DNA of 30,512 bases from UBA1046 sp050945515 (lineage in GTDB: Bacteria; Bacillota; Clostridia; Saccharofermentanales; DTU023): contig JBMNTB010000020.1 in the NCBI GenBank assembly GCA_050945515.1, positions 1-30,512 on the forward strand, in the 5' to 3' direction. How positions within the stretch are numbered: position 1 is the stretch's first letter; each line of letters begins with the position of its first letter. Positions 1-7,799 of the stretch are shown here, one piece after another. Under the pieces are notes generated by a model, which was not told where the DNA came from, did not search any database, and worked only from the letters and a program-made list of their open reading frames with translations. The translations under genes were made by a program, and so were the position numbers.

Positions 1-165
1 GAGGATTATTATTTTTTGCGCGAACTAGAGGTAGCGTTCAATGATTTGTGTAACAGCATAAGAAATGATGATGGCTCTATCAATAAAAAAGCGTTTGATG
101 ATGAGTATGTAGCAGAAGTATTCCGTAACTTTAAGGATGCAGTTATGGTATTGAAAGCCCCTTAA
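1..165 (+). CDS. 3' end of an unknown gene, cut by the window edge
   Basis: Frame 1 is open from the first base to a TAA at 163-165, giving 54 C-terminal residues that begin EDYYFLRELEVAF and end VMVLKAP. The segment is acidic, probably helical, and has no motif or membrane segment I recognise. It lies on the same strand as the HD-RyR/TIR cassette downstream, about 580 bases ahead of it. A separate promoter between them suggests it is a different transcription unit. Because the start lies outside the window, no function is proposed. Confidence 0.55.
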   Translation, partial: EDYYFLRELEVAFNDLCNSIRNDDGSINKKAFDDEYVAEVFRNFKDAVMVLKAP

Positions 166-547
166 TTGCAACTGCGAATATCCGTATCTCTGATTATCGT
201 ATCTAAGTCAGCAAGATTTTTGCCGGACAGAGCCTTAGTTATTTCATCACACTTTACCCTGGAGAACTGAACTTTGTTCCCGGTAACAGTACCGGCTCCC
301 TGAAATTCTCCCTGAGTGTTATAGTGCCCTTCATCAGTATGATAAAGGAACAGCACATATTCCTTGCCCTGCTTAAAGAGTGGTATCTCATCAAAGCCCT
401 TTGTGACCATGCCGTTCAGACTTCTGATGGCTAAAAGGTGCTCTATGCGGGACGTGTAGTCATCATGGCAATCTGAGTGGTTTGCTGTTCCGTATAGCCA
501 CTGAATGAATTGTTCCTTAACATATTTTTCTTTTTGTCTTTATTCAT
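162..547 (-). pseudogene. Small hypothetical protein, frameshifted near its start
   Basis: An 82-residue frame can start at an internal ATG at 410 (MVTKGFDEIPLFKQGKEYV). However, the same frame is open upstream to 539 with protein-like sequence (YVKEQFIQWLYG, then SRIEHLLAIRSLNG) and no start codon. An ATG at 547 opens another frame (MNKDKKKN) that stops after 34 codons. Adding one A to the A-rich run at about 530-539 joins the two into one protein of about 128 residues, so this looks like a gene with a one-base homopolymer deletion, or a sequencing error there. No signal peptide or known domain is visible. Its 3' end overlaps the stop of the gene on the other strand by four bases, and its 5' end overlaps the proposed plus-strand promoter, which lowers confidence that it is expressed. 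Confidence 0.4.
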
Positions 548-562
548 TATAGCGAATATAAT
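534..562 (+). promoter_or_regulatory. Sigma-70-type promoter for the HD-RyR/TIR cassette
   Basis: TTGTCT at 534-539 and a perfect TATAAT at 557-562 are separated by 17 bases, the optimal spacing. Transcription would start near 569, leaving a leader of about 180 bases before the ATG at 748. It is the only strong candidate upstream of the cassette. The match is seen directly; its use is inferred. Confidence 0.55.
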
Positions 563-747
563 TGACAGAGAGAAAATATACATATTGTTTCTCAATAAAC
601 AGTTATAAAAAGATTAAGAGAGTATCTTGCAAATGTCTGAAATACACAAAATCCATAAACACCTGTCCTTTCTGCAAAGATGCTTGACGACGCCCATTGT
701 GTCGAATCAAATATAACAGGATATTGAATGATAAGAGATTAGAGGAT

Positions 748-2811
748 ATGGCATATACGGCATTAAAACAGATGCAAAAGAAAATTGAAGATGCGTTCGG
801 GATGAGAACAGGGCCTCTGCAGCCGGAACGGCATTACGATACTATAGACCACGGGCTGAAAGCGATGGCACAGCGTTTTCTTCACACAAGATGTGAGGGC
901 CTTGGATTTAATGCGGAAACAGAAGCGGAAGAATCGGACGGCGCCTATCAGGGTACTAGCCTGCAAGTGGGTCAGATCCCATATAACATGCAGATGGACA
1001 TCAACCGTTTATGCCTGGAGCGAGAGCTGGACAAGTTCATCGACTCCGGCGTGGCTGAGGATGCCTATACCATTTATTATTGCTATCTTGAAATGTTCTT
1101 CGGGCATTACGGGAAATCCAAAAAGATGGTGGAACTGCTTTCAGAATTCGAGTCCAACGGAAGTTCTCTTTTGATGAAGCACAGGGATCATTATTCCCAC
1201 TCGGTCTATGTCTTTGCGCTGGGGCTTGCCATTTATGAATCCAATAAGGCATACCGCACTGTGTTCAAGAGGTTTTATGGTTTTGATCCGGATGATGCGA
1301 ACACGCAAGAAGACAGTGCGGCGGCCGGCTGTTTTTTGGAATACTGGGGCTTAACCTCTCTCTTTCATGATATCGGTTATCCTTTTGAACTTCCTTTTGA
1401 ACAGGTGCATTCCTACTTTGAAGTATCCGGTGAGAAGCGCGGCAAGGGCAGCCTTTATATTGCCTACCACGATGTTGATGTAATCACAAATCTGGGAGGT
1501 GAGGCAAAGGCACAATTCACAAAACTCTACGGACGAACCTTCGATAGCACGGAAGAATTATTCGCCTTCGGCATTACGGAAAAACTTGGAATGGTTTACG
1601 ATTTTACGGAAGACTATATGCTGGGCAAGATCCACGATAAGCCAACCCGTCCTGACAACTTCGATTATTATATGGATCATGCCTATTTCAGTTCGGCAAG
1701 GCTCTATCGTGAGATTGAGAACTCGATAGGAATAGAAAAAATCAACGAAAAGCACATAGATGCTCTGACGGCGATCCTGCTGCACAACAGCTTGTTTAAG
1801 TTCGCCATCTCTTTCTATAAGAATAAAGACAATCACAAGGAACCGCTAAGGATGGAGGTTCACCCGCTTGCATATTTGTTAATGCTCTGCGATGAACTGC
1901 AATGCTGGGATCGCACGGCTTACGGACGAAATACCCGCTCAGAACTGCATCCGATGGCTGCGGATTTCCATTTCAAGAATAATGCCATCCATGCCGTGTA
2001 CTACTACGACAAGGAAGAGCAAGAGAAGATAGATGCTTTCAAGGCAGAGTATCGCAGATGGGAAGACGGGGGTCAAGAAGGAAAAGCTCCCCGCTTAAAA
2101 GCATACAGCGATATGGCGGAAAAGGAACAACGATTTGTTTCTGACATCGAAAAGATTGTGGACACCACGGACGTTCCGCTGACCGTCATCCCGCATACAA
2201 AGGATGCGGACAGAAAAAACAAGCACACCTATCTGTCCAACAGCAACTTCTTGCACTTGTATGATTTTGCCGTGGCACTGAATGCACGATATTCCTATCA
2301 GGGCAATGAAAAGGATGTGGACACGTTCGCTCTGGAAAAGGAATTTGAGGAACTTTCGCTCGAATACCAGCTGTCCAATATCAATCAGGCCAAGAGTTTT
2401 GCCGGGTATCTGGATGCATTGGGCTGTTTCTATACGGACAGACCGGTGGATTATGAAATGATTACCTCTTTCACGGAGGAACAGATGAAGGTCTTTGCGC
2501 CGATGGAGCATGAGCGCTGGATTCGGGAGCATATCACCATGGGTTGGATCAGCGGGGATCTGTATGAAACGGTACAGCTCCCGGAGGAAATGCTGAAACG
2601 ATATGGCGATGAGAAAATCGCACGGAAAGCACTCCGTGAGCAGTTGCGCATGCACAAGCTGGCGATGGCAGGCAATCCAAAGGAAACGGAGGTTTTCGCT
2701 CATTACGAGGCGTTTCCAGCAGAAGAAAAAGAAAAGGACTTCGAGCCGTTTAACAGTATGCTGCAACTGATAAAGAAGTACGATGGACTTCGGATCTATA
2801 TGCTGAACTGA
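748..2811 (+). CDS. HD-type phosphohydrolase fused to a RyR domain
   Basis: A protein of 687 residues from the ATG at 748. A TTG at 697 would give 704 but has no ribosome binding site; 748 is preferred although its AGAGG lies only two bases away. Residue numbers here follow the longer form. The middle carries an HD-like metal site: a His cluster in KHRDHYSHS (161-169), the His-Asp pair in LFHDIGYP (222-229), a His in LLHNS (361-365) and a late Asp in MLCDELQCWD (396-405). Near 600-620, PMEHERWIREHITMGWISGD fits the RyR repeat signature (EH-R-W ... GW) known from ryanodine receptors and from bacterial signalling proteins. HD enzymes cleave phosphate esters, often of nucleotides; RyR domains are thought to bind small ligands. 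No signal peptide or membrane segment is seen, so it is cytosolic. The TIR gene follows after 11 bases, so both are probably co-transcribed. The substrate is unknown. Confidence 0.75.
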   Translation: MAYTALKQMQKKIEDAFGMRTGPLQPERHYDTIDHGLKAMAQRFLHTRCEGLGFNAETEAEESDGAYQGTSLQVGQIPYNMQMDINRLCLERELDKFIDSGVAEDAYTIYYCYLEMFFGHYGKSKKMVELLSEFESNGSSLLMKHRDHYSHSVYVFALGLAIYESNKAYRTVFKRFYGFDPDDANTQEDSAAAGCFLEYWGLTSLFHDIGYPFELPFEQVHSYFEVSGEKRGKGSLYIAYHDVDVITNLGGEAKAQFTKLYGRTFDSTEELFAFGITEKLGMVYDFTEDYMLGKIHDKPTRPDNFDYYMDHAYFSSARLYREIENSIGIEKINEKHIDALTAILLHNSLFKFAISFYKNKDNHKEPLRMEVHPLAYLLMLCDELQCWDRTAYGRNTRSELHPMAADFHFKNNAIHAVYYYDKEEQEKIDAFKAEYRRWEDGGQEGKAPRLKAYSDMAEKEQRFVSDIEKIVDTTDVPLTVIPHTKDADRKNKHTYLSNSNFLHLYDFAVALNARYSYQGNEKDVDTFALEKEFEELSLEYQLSNINQAKSFAGYLDALGCFYTDRPVDYEMITSFTEEQMKVFAPMEHERWIREHITMGWISGDLYETVQLPEEMLKRYGDEKIARKALREQLRMHKLAMAGNPKETEVFAHYEAFPAEEKEKDFEPFNSMLQLIKKYDGLRIYMLN

Positions 2812-2822
2812 TAGAAGAGCAT

Positions 2823-5372
2823 ATGTTACAATTTCTTACTAGAACAGGTACACTTACGAGAGTGATGCCGCGGCTTTATGTAAGCTGCCATCCAGATGAT
2901 TTTGAGCAGCATTTCAGGACCATATGCTCGGATGTTTTTGCGGTGCAGGAAAATTGCGCTGTTTTCTATGAGGAGAATCCTGCAGGGACTTATGATGAGA
3001 ACGAGTTATTTACGCTCCTAAGCGAGATACAACTGATTGTCGTGCCGGTCACGCGCAAACTGCTCGGAGAGAGCAGTCGGGCGCTCGACGTTGAACTGCC
3101 TTATGCTCTCAGTCACAACATCACCATTCTGCCGATACTGGCAGAAGCCGATGAGTCCGGAGAGCTGATTGACGCCTTCAATAAGTCCTCGGTTTTCATC
3201 GGTTTGCAGTTCCTGAACAGATTTAACCGGGATCCGACGGCGCTGAGATATGAGGACAAGCTGGCGACGTTCCTGAGCTCGGTTATGGTAAATGAAGAAG
3301 AGGTTCAGAGAATACAAGATGAATTCTCATCTAAGATTTTTCTTAGCTACCGAAAGAAAGACAGAGAACATGCGCAGGATCTTATGCGCAGAATCCATAA
3401 AGTAGATATCTGCAGAGACACCGCTATCTGGTACGATGAGTACCTGATCCCGGGAGAATCCTTCGATAGCAATATCATGTCGGCTCTCGATGAGAGCGAT
3501 GTATTCGTGATGAGTGTAACATCGTCATTTGAGGAGCCGGGCAATTACGTCGCTGATCACGAGTATCCCAACGCGGTCAGAAAGAGCAAGCCACTAATCG
3601 CCGCTGAAATGAAGCGCTTCAATCAGCCTTCTCTTGACAATCTCGAATCTCTATACCCGGGAATCAATGCTCTGATGATAGATCCTGATGATATGGACAG
3701 ACTGGGCAAGACCCTGAGGCAGCGTCTGATTGAAGAGGCCGGCGTAGACGAGAGTGTTCTTCTGAACGATGATGGAGAGCATCTGTACTACATTGCACTG
3801 GCCTATAAGAACGGTATACGCACCGAGACTGATGCCGGCAGGGCGGCTGACTTATTCAGGATGTCTGCGAACAATGGATGCTATGAATCATATCTGAGAT
3901 TGATCAAAATGTATCGAATAGGCGACGGCATTCCAAGGAATTACAATAGAGCACTCTCGGTCTGCGAAAAAGCACTCGGCGTACTGCTGCCGCTCGAGGG
4001 CAGCTCGCTCCGTACTGACAACGTGCTCGCTTCAGTATATGAAGAGGAAGGACACATTTGCGCCGATCTGCAGCGAAACGGGGATTCAGCCGAATCATAC
4101 AGATCAGCATATGAGCTGCGAAGAAGGATGCATTCAATGTATGAAGATGCACCTCTCGACAATTACTGTGAAAGCATGATATCACTTGCCTCCACATATT
4201 ACGGGGGAGGAATGTCTGAAGAGGCAAGATTTCTTGCCGAACAGTTCCTGTCGGATACCGGACTGCTGATGGAGGACAGGATCTCGGACGGTGAGGCTGA
4301 GGCAGACGACATTGGTATTCTTCGCATCCGGACACGCATATGCAATCTTATGAGTGCCGTATATCTTCAGCTCAGGATGCACTCAGAAGTAACCAAGTAT
4401 GCAAAGCTCGGTGTGACTGTCTGTGAACAAATCGAAGCAGTTACAGGCACGACAGAGGACTTGTCAAGGCTTGCAGATTCATATCTCGAATACGCAGATT
4501 TTCTCAAAATACATGATTTGAATGAAGCAAATGCTTACATAGAAAAATACAACGAGATTCGAGCTCGACTTGACGAATATGAAGAGGACAGGCCAAAGAA
4601 CATATCCGATGCTATCGATACCTTCCGCATCGCAGACAACACTTTGATGAGGAGGGCAGGCGGGGATGCGTTAGCAGCTGAGAGAGCGAGAATTCTTTAC
4701 GACGACGTTCTCGATATTTGCAAGAGCCTAACGGACAGAAGTGACAGGTACAGCGCGATCGTTCTGACTGCCAAGGTCTACGGTCGCTTCGGCGATATGG
4801 AGAAGACATTTAAGGGATCGGGACAGAAGGCTGTTGAATACTTTGAGAAAGCTCTTGCTATATGCAGAGATGCAGAAAAAGAATTCAGGAACGATTTGCA
4901 GCTGATGCGTGTGATATCAGAAATGCTTGATCAGATCGGATCCATCCACCTTAGCATAAATGATCTTACCAATGCCACTCAATACTTTACAGATGCACTT
5001 GAGGTCGATATGCGAGCCTCAAAGATACAAAATGATCCGAACTCCGGGCACAACCTAGCCAAGAGCTACATGAGATGCGCCGAGATCAACAGCAGAAGAG
5101 GTCACCAGCCTGTTGCGAATGTGAACTACAAAAGCGCTCTGAAGATACTGGAACCTCTCGCTGATGAGAGAGATGATTACAGGATAATCGAAGACCTTGC
5201 TCTTGCATACTTCAGACTCGGAATGTCAGATCGGTTAACAACAGAGCAGAGGCTCAACTATTGCAGCAAGGCATCAGACGCTTACAACAGATTGATGGGG
5301 ATGACGAACAGCGCCGAAGAGTATGAAAGGGCATATAAATCGGTGCTGGATTATATGAACGCTATTTCATAA
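2823..5372 (+). CDS. Tandem TIR-domain protein with Sel1/TPR repeats
   Basis: An 849-residue cytosolic protein. The first TIR-like domain spans about residues 15-130 (MPRLYVSCHPDD, then LIVVPVT, then ALDVELPYAL). The second is clearer at about 170-300: KIFLSYRKKD, then IWYDEYLIPGESF, SDVFVMSVTSS, and HEYPNAV with a glutamate (E247) where TIR NADases place the catalytic residue. The first copy has E91 in the matching position. From about 315 to the end follow Sel1-like and TPR helical repeats (for example YYIALAYKNG and LRLIKMYRIGDG), expected to bind a partner or sense a trigger. Bacterial TIR domains can degrade NAD+ or make cyclic ADP-ribose isomers, so this is probably the enzymatic or effector arm of the cassette. 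An ATG at 2865 (MPRLYVS) is an alternative start, since the upstream one has a poor ribosome binding site. NADase activity is inferred, not shown. Confidence 0.8.
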   Translation: MLQFLTRTGTLTRVMPRLYVSCHPDDFEQHFRTICSDVFAVQENCAVFYEENPAGTYDENELFTLLSEIQLIVVPVTRKLLGESSRALDVELPYALSHNITILPILAEADESGELIDAFNKSSVFIGLQFLNRFNRDPTALRYEDKLATFLSSVMVNEEEVQRIQDEFSSKIFLSYRKKDREHAQDLMRRIHKVDICRDTAIWYDEYLIPGESFDSNIMSALDESDVFVMSVTSSFEEPGNYVADHEYPNAVRKSKPLIAAEMKRFNQPSLDNLESLYPGINALMIDPDDMDRLGKTLRQRLIEEAGVDESVLLNDDGEHLYYIALAYKNGIRTETDAGRAADLFRMSANNGCYESYLRLIKMYRIGDGIPRNYNRALSVCEKALGVLLPLEGSSLRTDNVLASVYEEEGHICADLQRNGDSAESYRSAYELRRRMHSMYEDAPLDNYCESMISLASTYYGGGMSEEARFLAEQFLSDTGLLMEDRISDGEAEADDIGILRIRTRICNLMSAVYLQLRMHSEVTKYAKLGVTVCEQIEAVTGTTEDLSRLADSYLEYADFLKIHDLNEANAYIEKYNEIRARLDEYEEDRPKNISDAIDTFRIADNTLMRRAGGDALAAERARILYDDVLDICKSLTDRSDRYSAIVLTAKVYGRFGDMEKTFKGSGQKAVEYFEKALAICRDAEKEFRNDLQLMRVISEMLDQIGSIHLSINDLTNATQYFTDALEVDMRASKIQNDPNSGHNLAKSYMRCAEINSRRGHQPVANVNYKSALKILEPLADERDDYRIIEDLALAYFRLGMSDRLTTEQRLNYCSKASDAYNRLMGMTNSAEEYERAYKSVLDYMNAIS

Positions 5373-5393
5373 AACAAAAGAGAGGAGAGAGCT

Positions 5394-5852
5394 ATGTTCT
5401 GGAACAAAAAGAAGAAAAAAGAAGGGGCAGCAGAAGTATCGCCAACACCTATGTTCCCCGCATTCAAGATGGATGAAGAAGGCAATTTCAGGTTATCGTT
5501 TGATGACATGAAGCCGTTGGCTGAGCCAAAGCTTGTCACTGATAGAATCTATGTTATTTCAAGAGGAAATATCGATCTCAAAGAGGCACAGAACATCACC
5601 GTTCACGCAGCGATGGCTCACCCTGAGTTTGCAGAGAATCTCCTGACTGATGAGCACGTTGACCTGGTTTGGTGCTCTGCTTATCCAGATGCCATATTTA
5701 GTGATTACAAGCTTCCTTCTTTGTTGATCGGATATATTCAAAAGTCAGAGGGAGACAAGTATCTCAAAGGTGACAGCAAGCTGATCCCAATCGAAGGCAA
5801 TAAAGACGGAGACGAATACTATATTCTGATTCTGATACACATGGAGTTTTAG
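5394..5852 (+). CDS. Small unknown protein of the TIR cassette
   Basis: 152 residues, starting MFWNKKKKKEG after a strong AGAGGAGAG ribosome binding site, so the start is secure. After a lysine-rich N terminus it has a mixed alpha/beta pattern with hydrophobic stretches (RIYVISRG, LVWCSAYPDAIF, LPSLLIGYI, YYILILIHMEF). I do not recognise a family, signal peptide or membrane helix. It lies 21 bases after the TIR gene and 2 bases before the leucine-rich repeat gene, on the same strand, so translation of these genes is probably coupled. A role as an accessory or regulatory partner of the TIR protein is a guess from position only. Confidence 0.65.
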   Translation: MFWNKKKKKEGAAEVSPTPMFPAFKMDEEGNFRLSFDDMKPLAEPKLVTDRIYVISRGNIDLKEAQNITVHAAMAHPEFAENLLTDEHVDLVWCSAYPDAIFSDYKLPSLLIGYIQKSEGDKYLKGDSKLIPIEGNKDGDEYYILILIHMEF

Positions 5853-5854
5853 AT

Positions 5855-6628
5855 ATGGATTGCCAATCATTTGCTAAAGATAAAGAACTCGAGATCATCA
5901 CTATTCCGGAAGGTGTAACTAGGATACCGGAGAACACCTTCGACCAGTGCAGCAGACTGAGAAAAGTTGTGCTGCCGCAGTCGCTCGAGGAGATCTGTGA
6001 CATGGCATTCTCGGGATGTATGGCGCTTGAGAAGATAAGCATTCCCGCCAAAGTCAACAGTATAGGTCCGCAGGCTTTCACTTACTGCATGACTCTGCGG
6101 GAGATAGAGGTGTCCGAAGACAATATGGCCTATTCCTCATATAACGGAGCCCTATATGACAAGAACCGGTCGGTACTTGTAAAGTATCCTGCAGGATTGA
6201 CCGGCAAAGCTGTTCTTGTAGAGGATCTGTTCGAGATAGGGGAGTGGGCCTTCGAGTGGAGCACTGCCGAAAGGATTGTGATACCGGAGGGAGTGACTAA
6301 GATCGGGTCGAGAGCTTTCTCTGGCAGCATAAGGGCAACCGAGATCATCCTTCCGGAGACTGTGACACGCATAGGAGATCAGGCATTCTTCGGCTGCCAC
6401 AGACTGACGGAGCTCACCATTCCGGAAGGAGTCATGATCATTGAGCGCTCAGCTTTTTATAATTGCATGAGCCTTGAGAAGCTGTACATGCCGAACAGCG
6501 TTGCGAGTCTGGATTCATGGGTTTTTGACGGTTGCCCGAACTTGACTGTGTACTGCCCTGAAGACTCATACACCTGGGAGTACTGCGAAGCCACAGGCGT
6601 CCCACACGAAGCGTGGAATTTGATTTGA
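5855..6628 (+). CDS. Intracellular BspA-type leucine-rich repeat protein
   Basis: 257 residues made almost entirely of LRR_5 (BspA/Treponema pallidum type) repeats of about 23 residues. Each repeat has the pattern ITIPEGVTRI-ENTFDQCSRL, then LPQSLEEICDMAFSGCMAL, IPAKVNSIGPQAFTYC and so on, ending with the usual cap (LTVYCPEDSYTWEYC). Most family members are secreted adhesins, but this one begins MDCQSFAKDKELE without a signal peptide and has no anchor, so it should stay in the cytosol. The start is two bases after the previous stop, with GGAG inside that gene as the ribosome binding site. Its end overlaps the next gene by 16 bases. In this setting a protein-interaction or ligand-recognition role next to the TIR protein is plausible, but inferred. 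Confidence 0.8.
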   Translation: MDCQSFAKDKELEIITIPEGVTRIPENTFDQCSRLRKVVLPQSLEEICDMAFSGCMALEKISIPAKVNSIGPQAFTYCMTLREIEVSEDNMAYSSYNGALYDKNRSVLVKYPAGLTGKAVLVEDLFEIGEWAFEWSTAERIVIPEGVTKIGSRAFSGSIRATEIILPETVTRIGDQAFFGCHRLTELTIPEGVMIIERSAFYNCMSLEKLYMPNSVASLDSWVFDGCPNLTVYCPEDSYTWEYCEATGVPHEAWNLI

Positions 6629-7648
6629 AGCAGGTCAGTGAAATGTTAGGAAACATGAGGTTCGATATTAGCAAGAATATGACGCCCAATGAAAAAGCAC
6701 ACTTGAATATGCTCATGATGAGTATGGGCAGACCGGATATGCTGGGCAAGGTGGTGAGCGGATCACATACCCGATATCCGCGATGTGTATATTATATACG
6801 GCATGCTGGGAGACGTAGCGTTTGAGATGCACGATTATGCAATTGCGGAAGAAAACTATCATAGAAGTCTTGAACTGAGAGAGGTGGTTGAGAGAGAGGT
6901 TGGTACTGACTGGGCTAATAGGGATATTTCTATCATATGGAAGAAAGTCGCCGGTATGTACGCTCGTGCGGGACGCATCCGCGATGCATCAGATGCTTAC
7001 GAGAAAGCTGTTTACACTGCGAATGATCTATTCGAAGAGACTGGACTCCCGATCATGAAACAGAGCTCTCGAAGATCTGCACGAAGGCAGGAGAGTTCCA
7101 TTTAGGTTGCAAGACATTTGATGAGGCAGAATGCTATCTCGAAGCTGCACTCGATATAGACGAGAAAATACTGGAAGAGTCAGCTTCGCCTGAAGACAAG
7201 AGAGACCTTTCCATCAGTTACAACCGCCTTGCTATGATGTACAAGGATATGAACGAGTACGAAAAGGCGAAGGGCGAAGGATTATTTATACAAGGACTAT
7301 CTGATAGCAAAGGAATTAGCGGAGACAACCGTGACTGCAGCGGCAAGGCGGGATTATGAGATGAGCTGCAATTACATGGGCAATATCTGTGCGGGGCTCG
7401 GCGAGGAGGCATTGGCTGAGCAATATTGCATAGAAGGAATTCAAGTGGGGATCGCACTTGTCAACGAGACTAATGACCCTGACCATTGGGACGACCTTGC
7501 CGTGCTCTATTTCAATTGCTTTCGTATGACATACAGTCAGGATGCACTGATTCAGGCTCACGTCATATGGAGCAAGCTGTCCAGCGAACATCCCGAAAAT
7601 GAGACCTACCGTCAGCGGTTTGAGATTACACAGCAAATAATTACTTGA
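6613..7648 (+). pseudogene. TPR-repeat protein broken by three frameshifts
   Basis: Three frames together spell one TPR protein of about 345 residues. It starts at GTG 6613 (MEFDLKQVSEML), overlapping the LRR gene. The frame changes near 6755 (consistent with one inserted base; continues as DHIPDIRDVYIIYGMLGDVAF), near 7040 (consistent with one lost base; continues as WTPDHETELSKICTKAGEF) and at 7267-7280. There GCGAAGG is repeated twice in tandem; removing one copy restores EKAKDYLYKDYLIAKELAE. The reading then runs to the stop at 7648. Repeats such as DYAIAEENYHRSLELRE and TFDEAECYLEAALDI are typical TPR helices and resemble the C-terminal half of the TIR protein. As it stands, only fragments can be made. 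The 7-bp duplication argues for true mutation rather than homopolymer read error. Confidence 0.75.
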
Positions 7649-7799
7649 TTATTATGATGGATAAGGAAATATTCAGGGAAATATTAATAAGTGCACGGTA
7701 AATTGTGTGAGATAATACCAGTTTCTCTAAGTGCATCTCTGTTATTATTAGCCTAAACAGATTGATTAGAGACGGATGGTCATGGGCAAAGAGGTCATC

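Noticed and set aside
2095..2766. 223-residue open frame on the minus strand inside the HD-RyR gene
   Set aside because: It is antisense to a well-supported domain protein, has no ribosome binding site and no recognisable motif.
3904..4335. 143-residue minus-strand frame inside the TIR gene
   Set aside because: Cys/Arg/Pro-rich composition typical of an antisense shadow of a TPR region; no start signal.
7654..7702. Tiny open frame (MMDKEIFREILISAR) after the broken TPR gene
   Set aside because: Fifteen codons with no ribosome binding site; it may be a remnant of a lost gene but cannot be supported.
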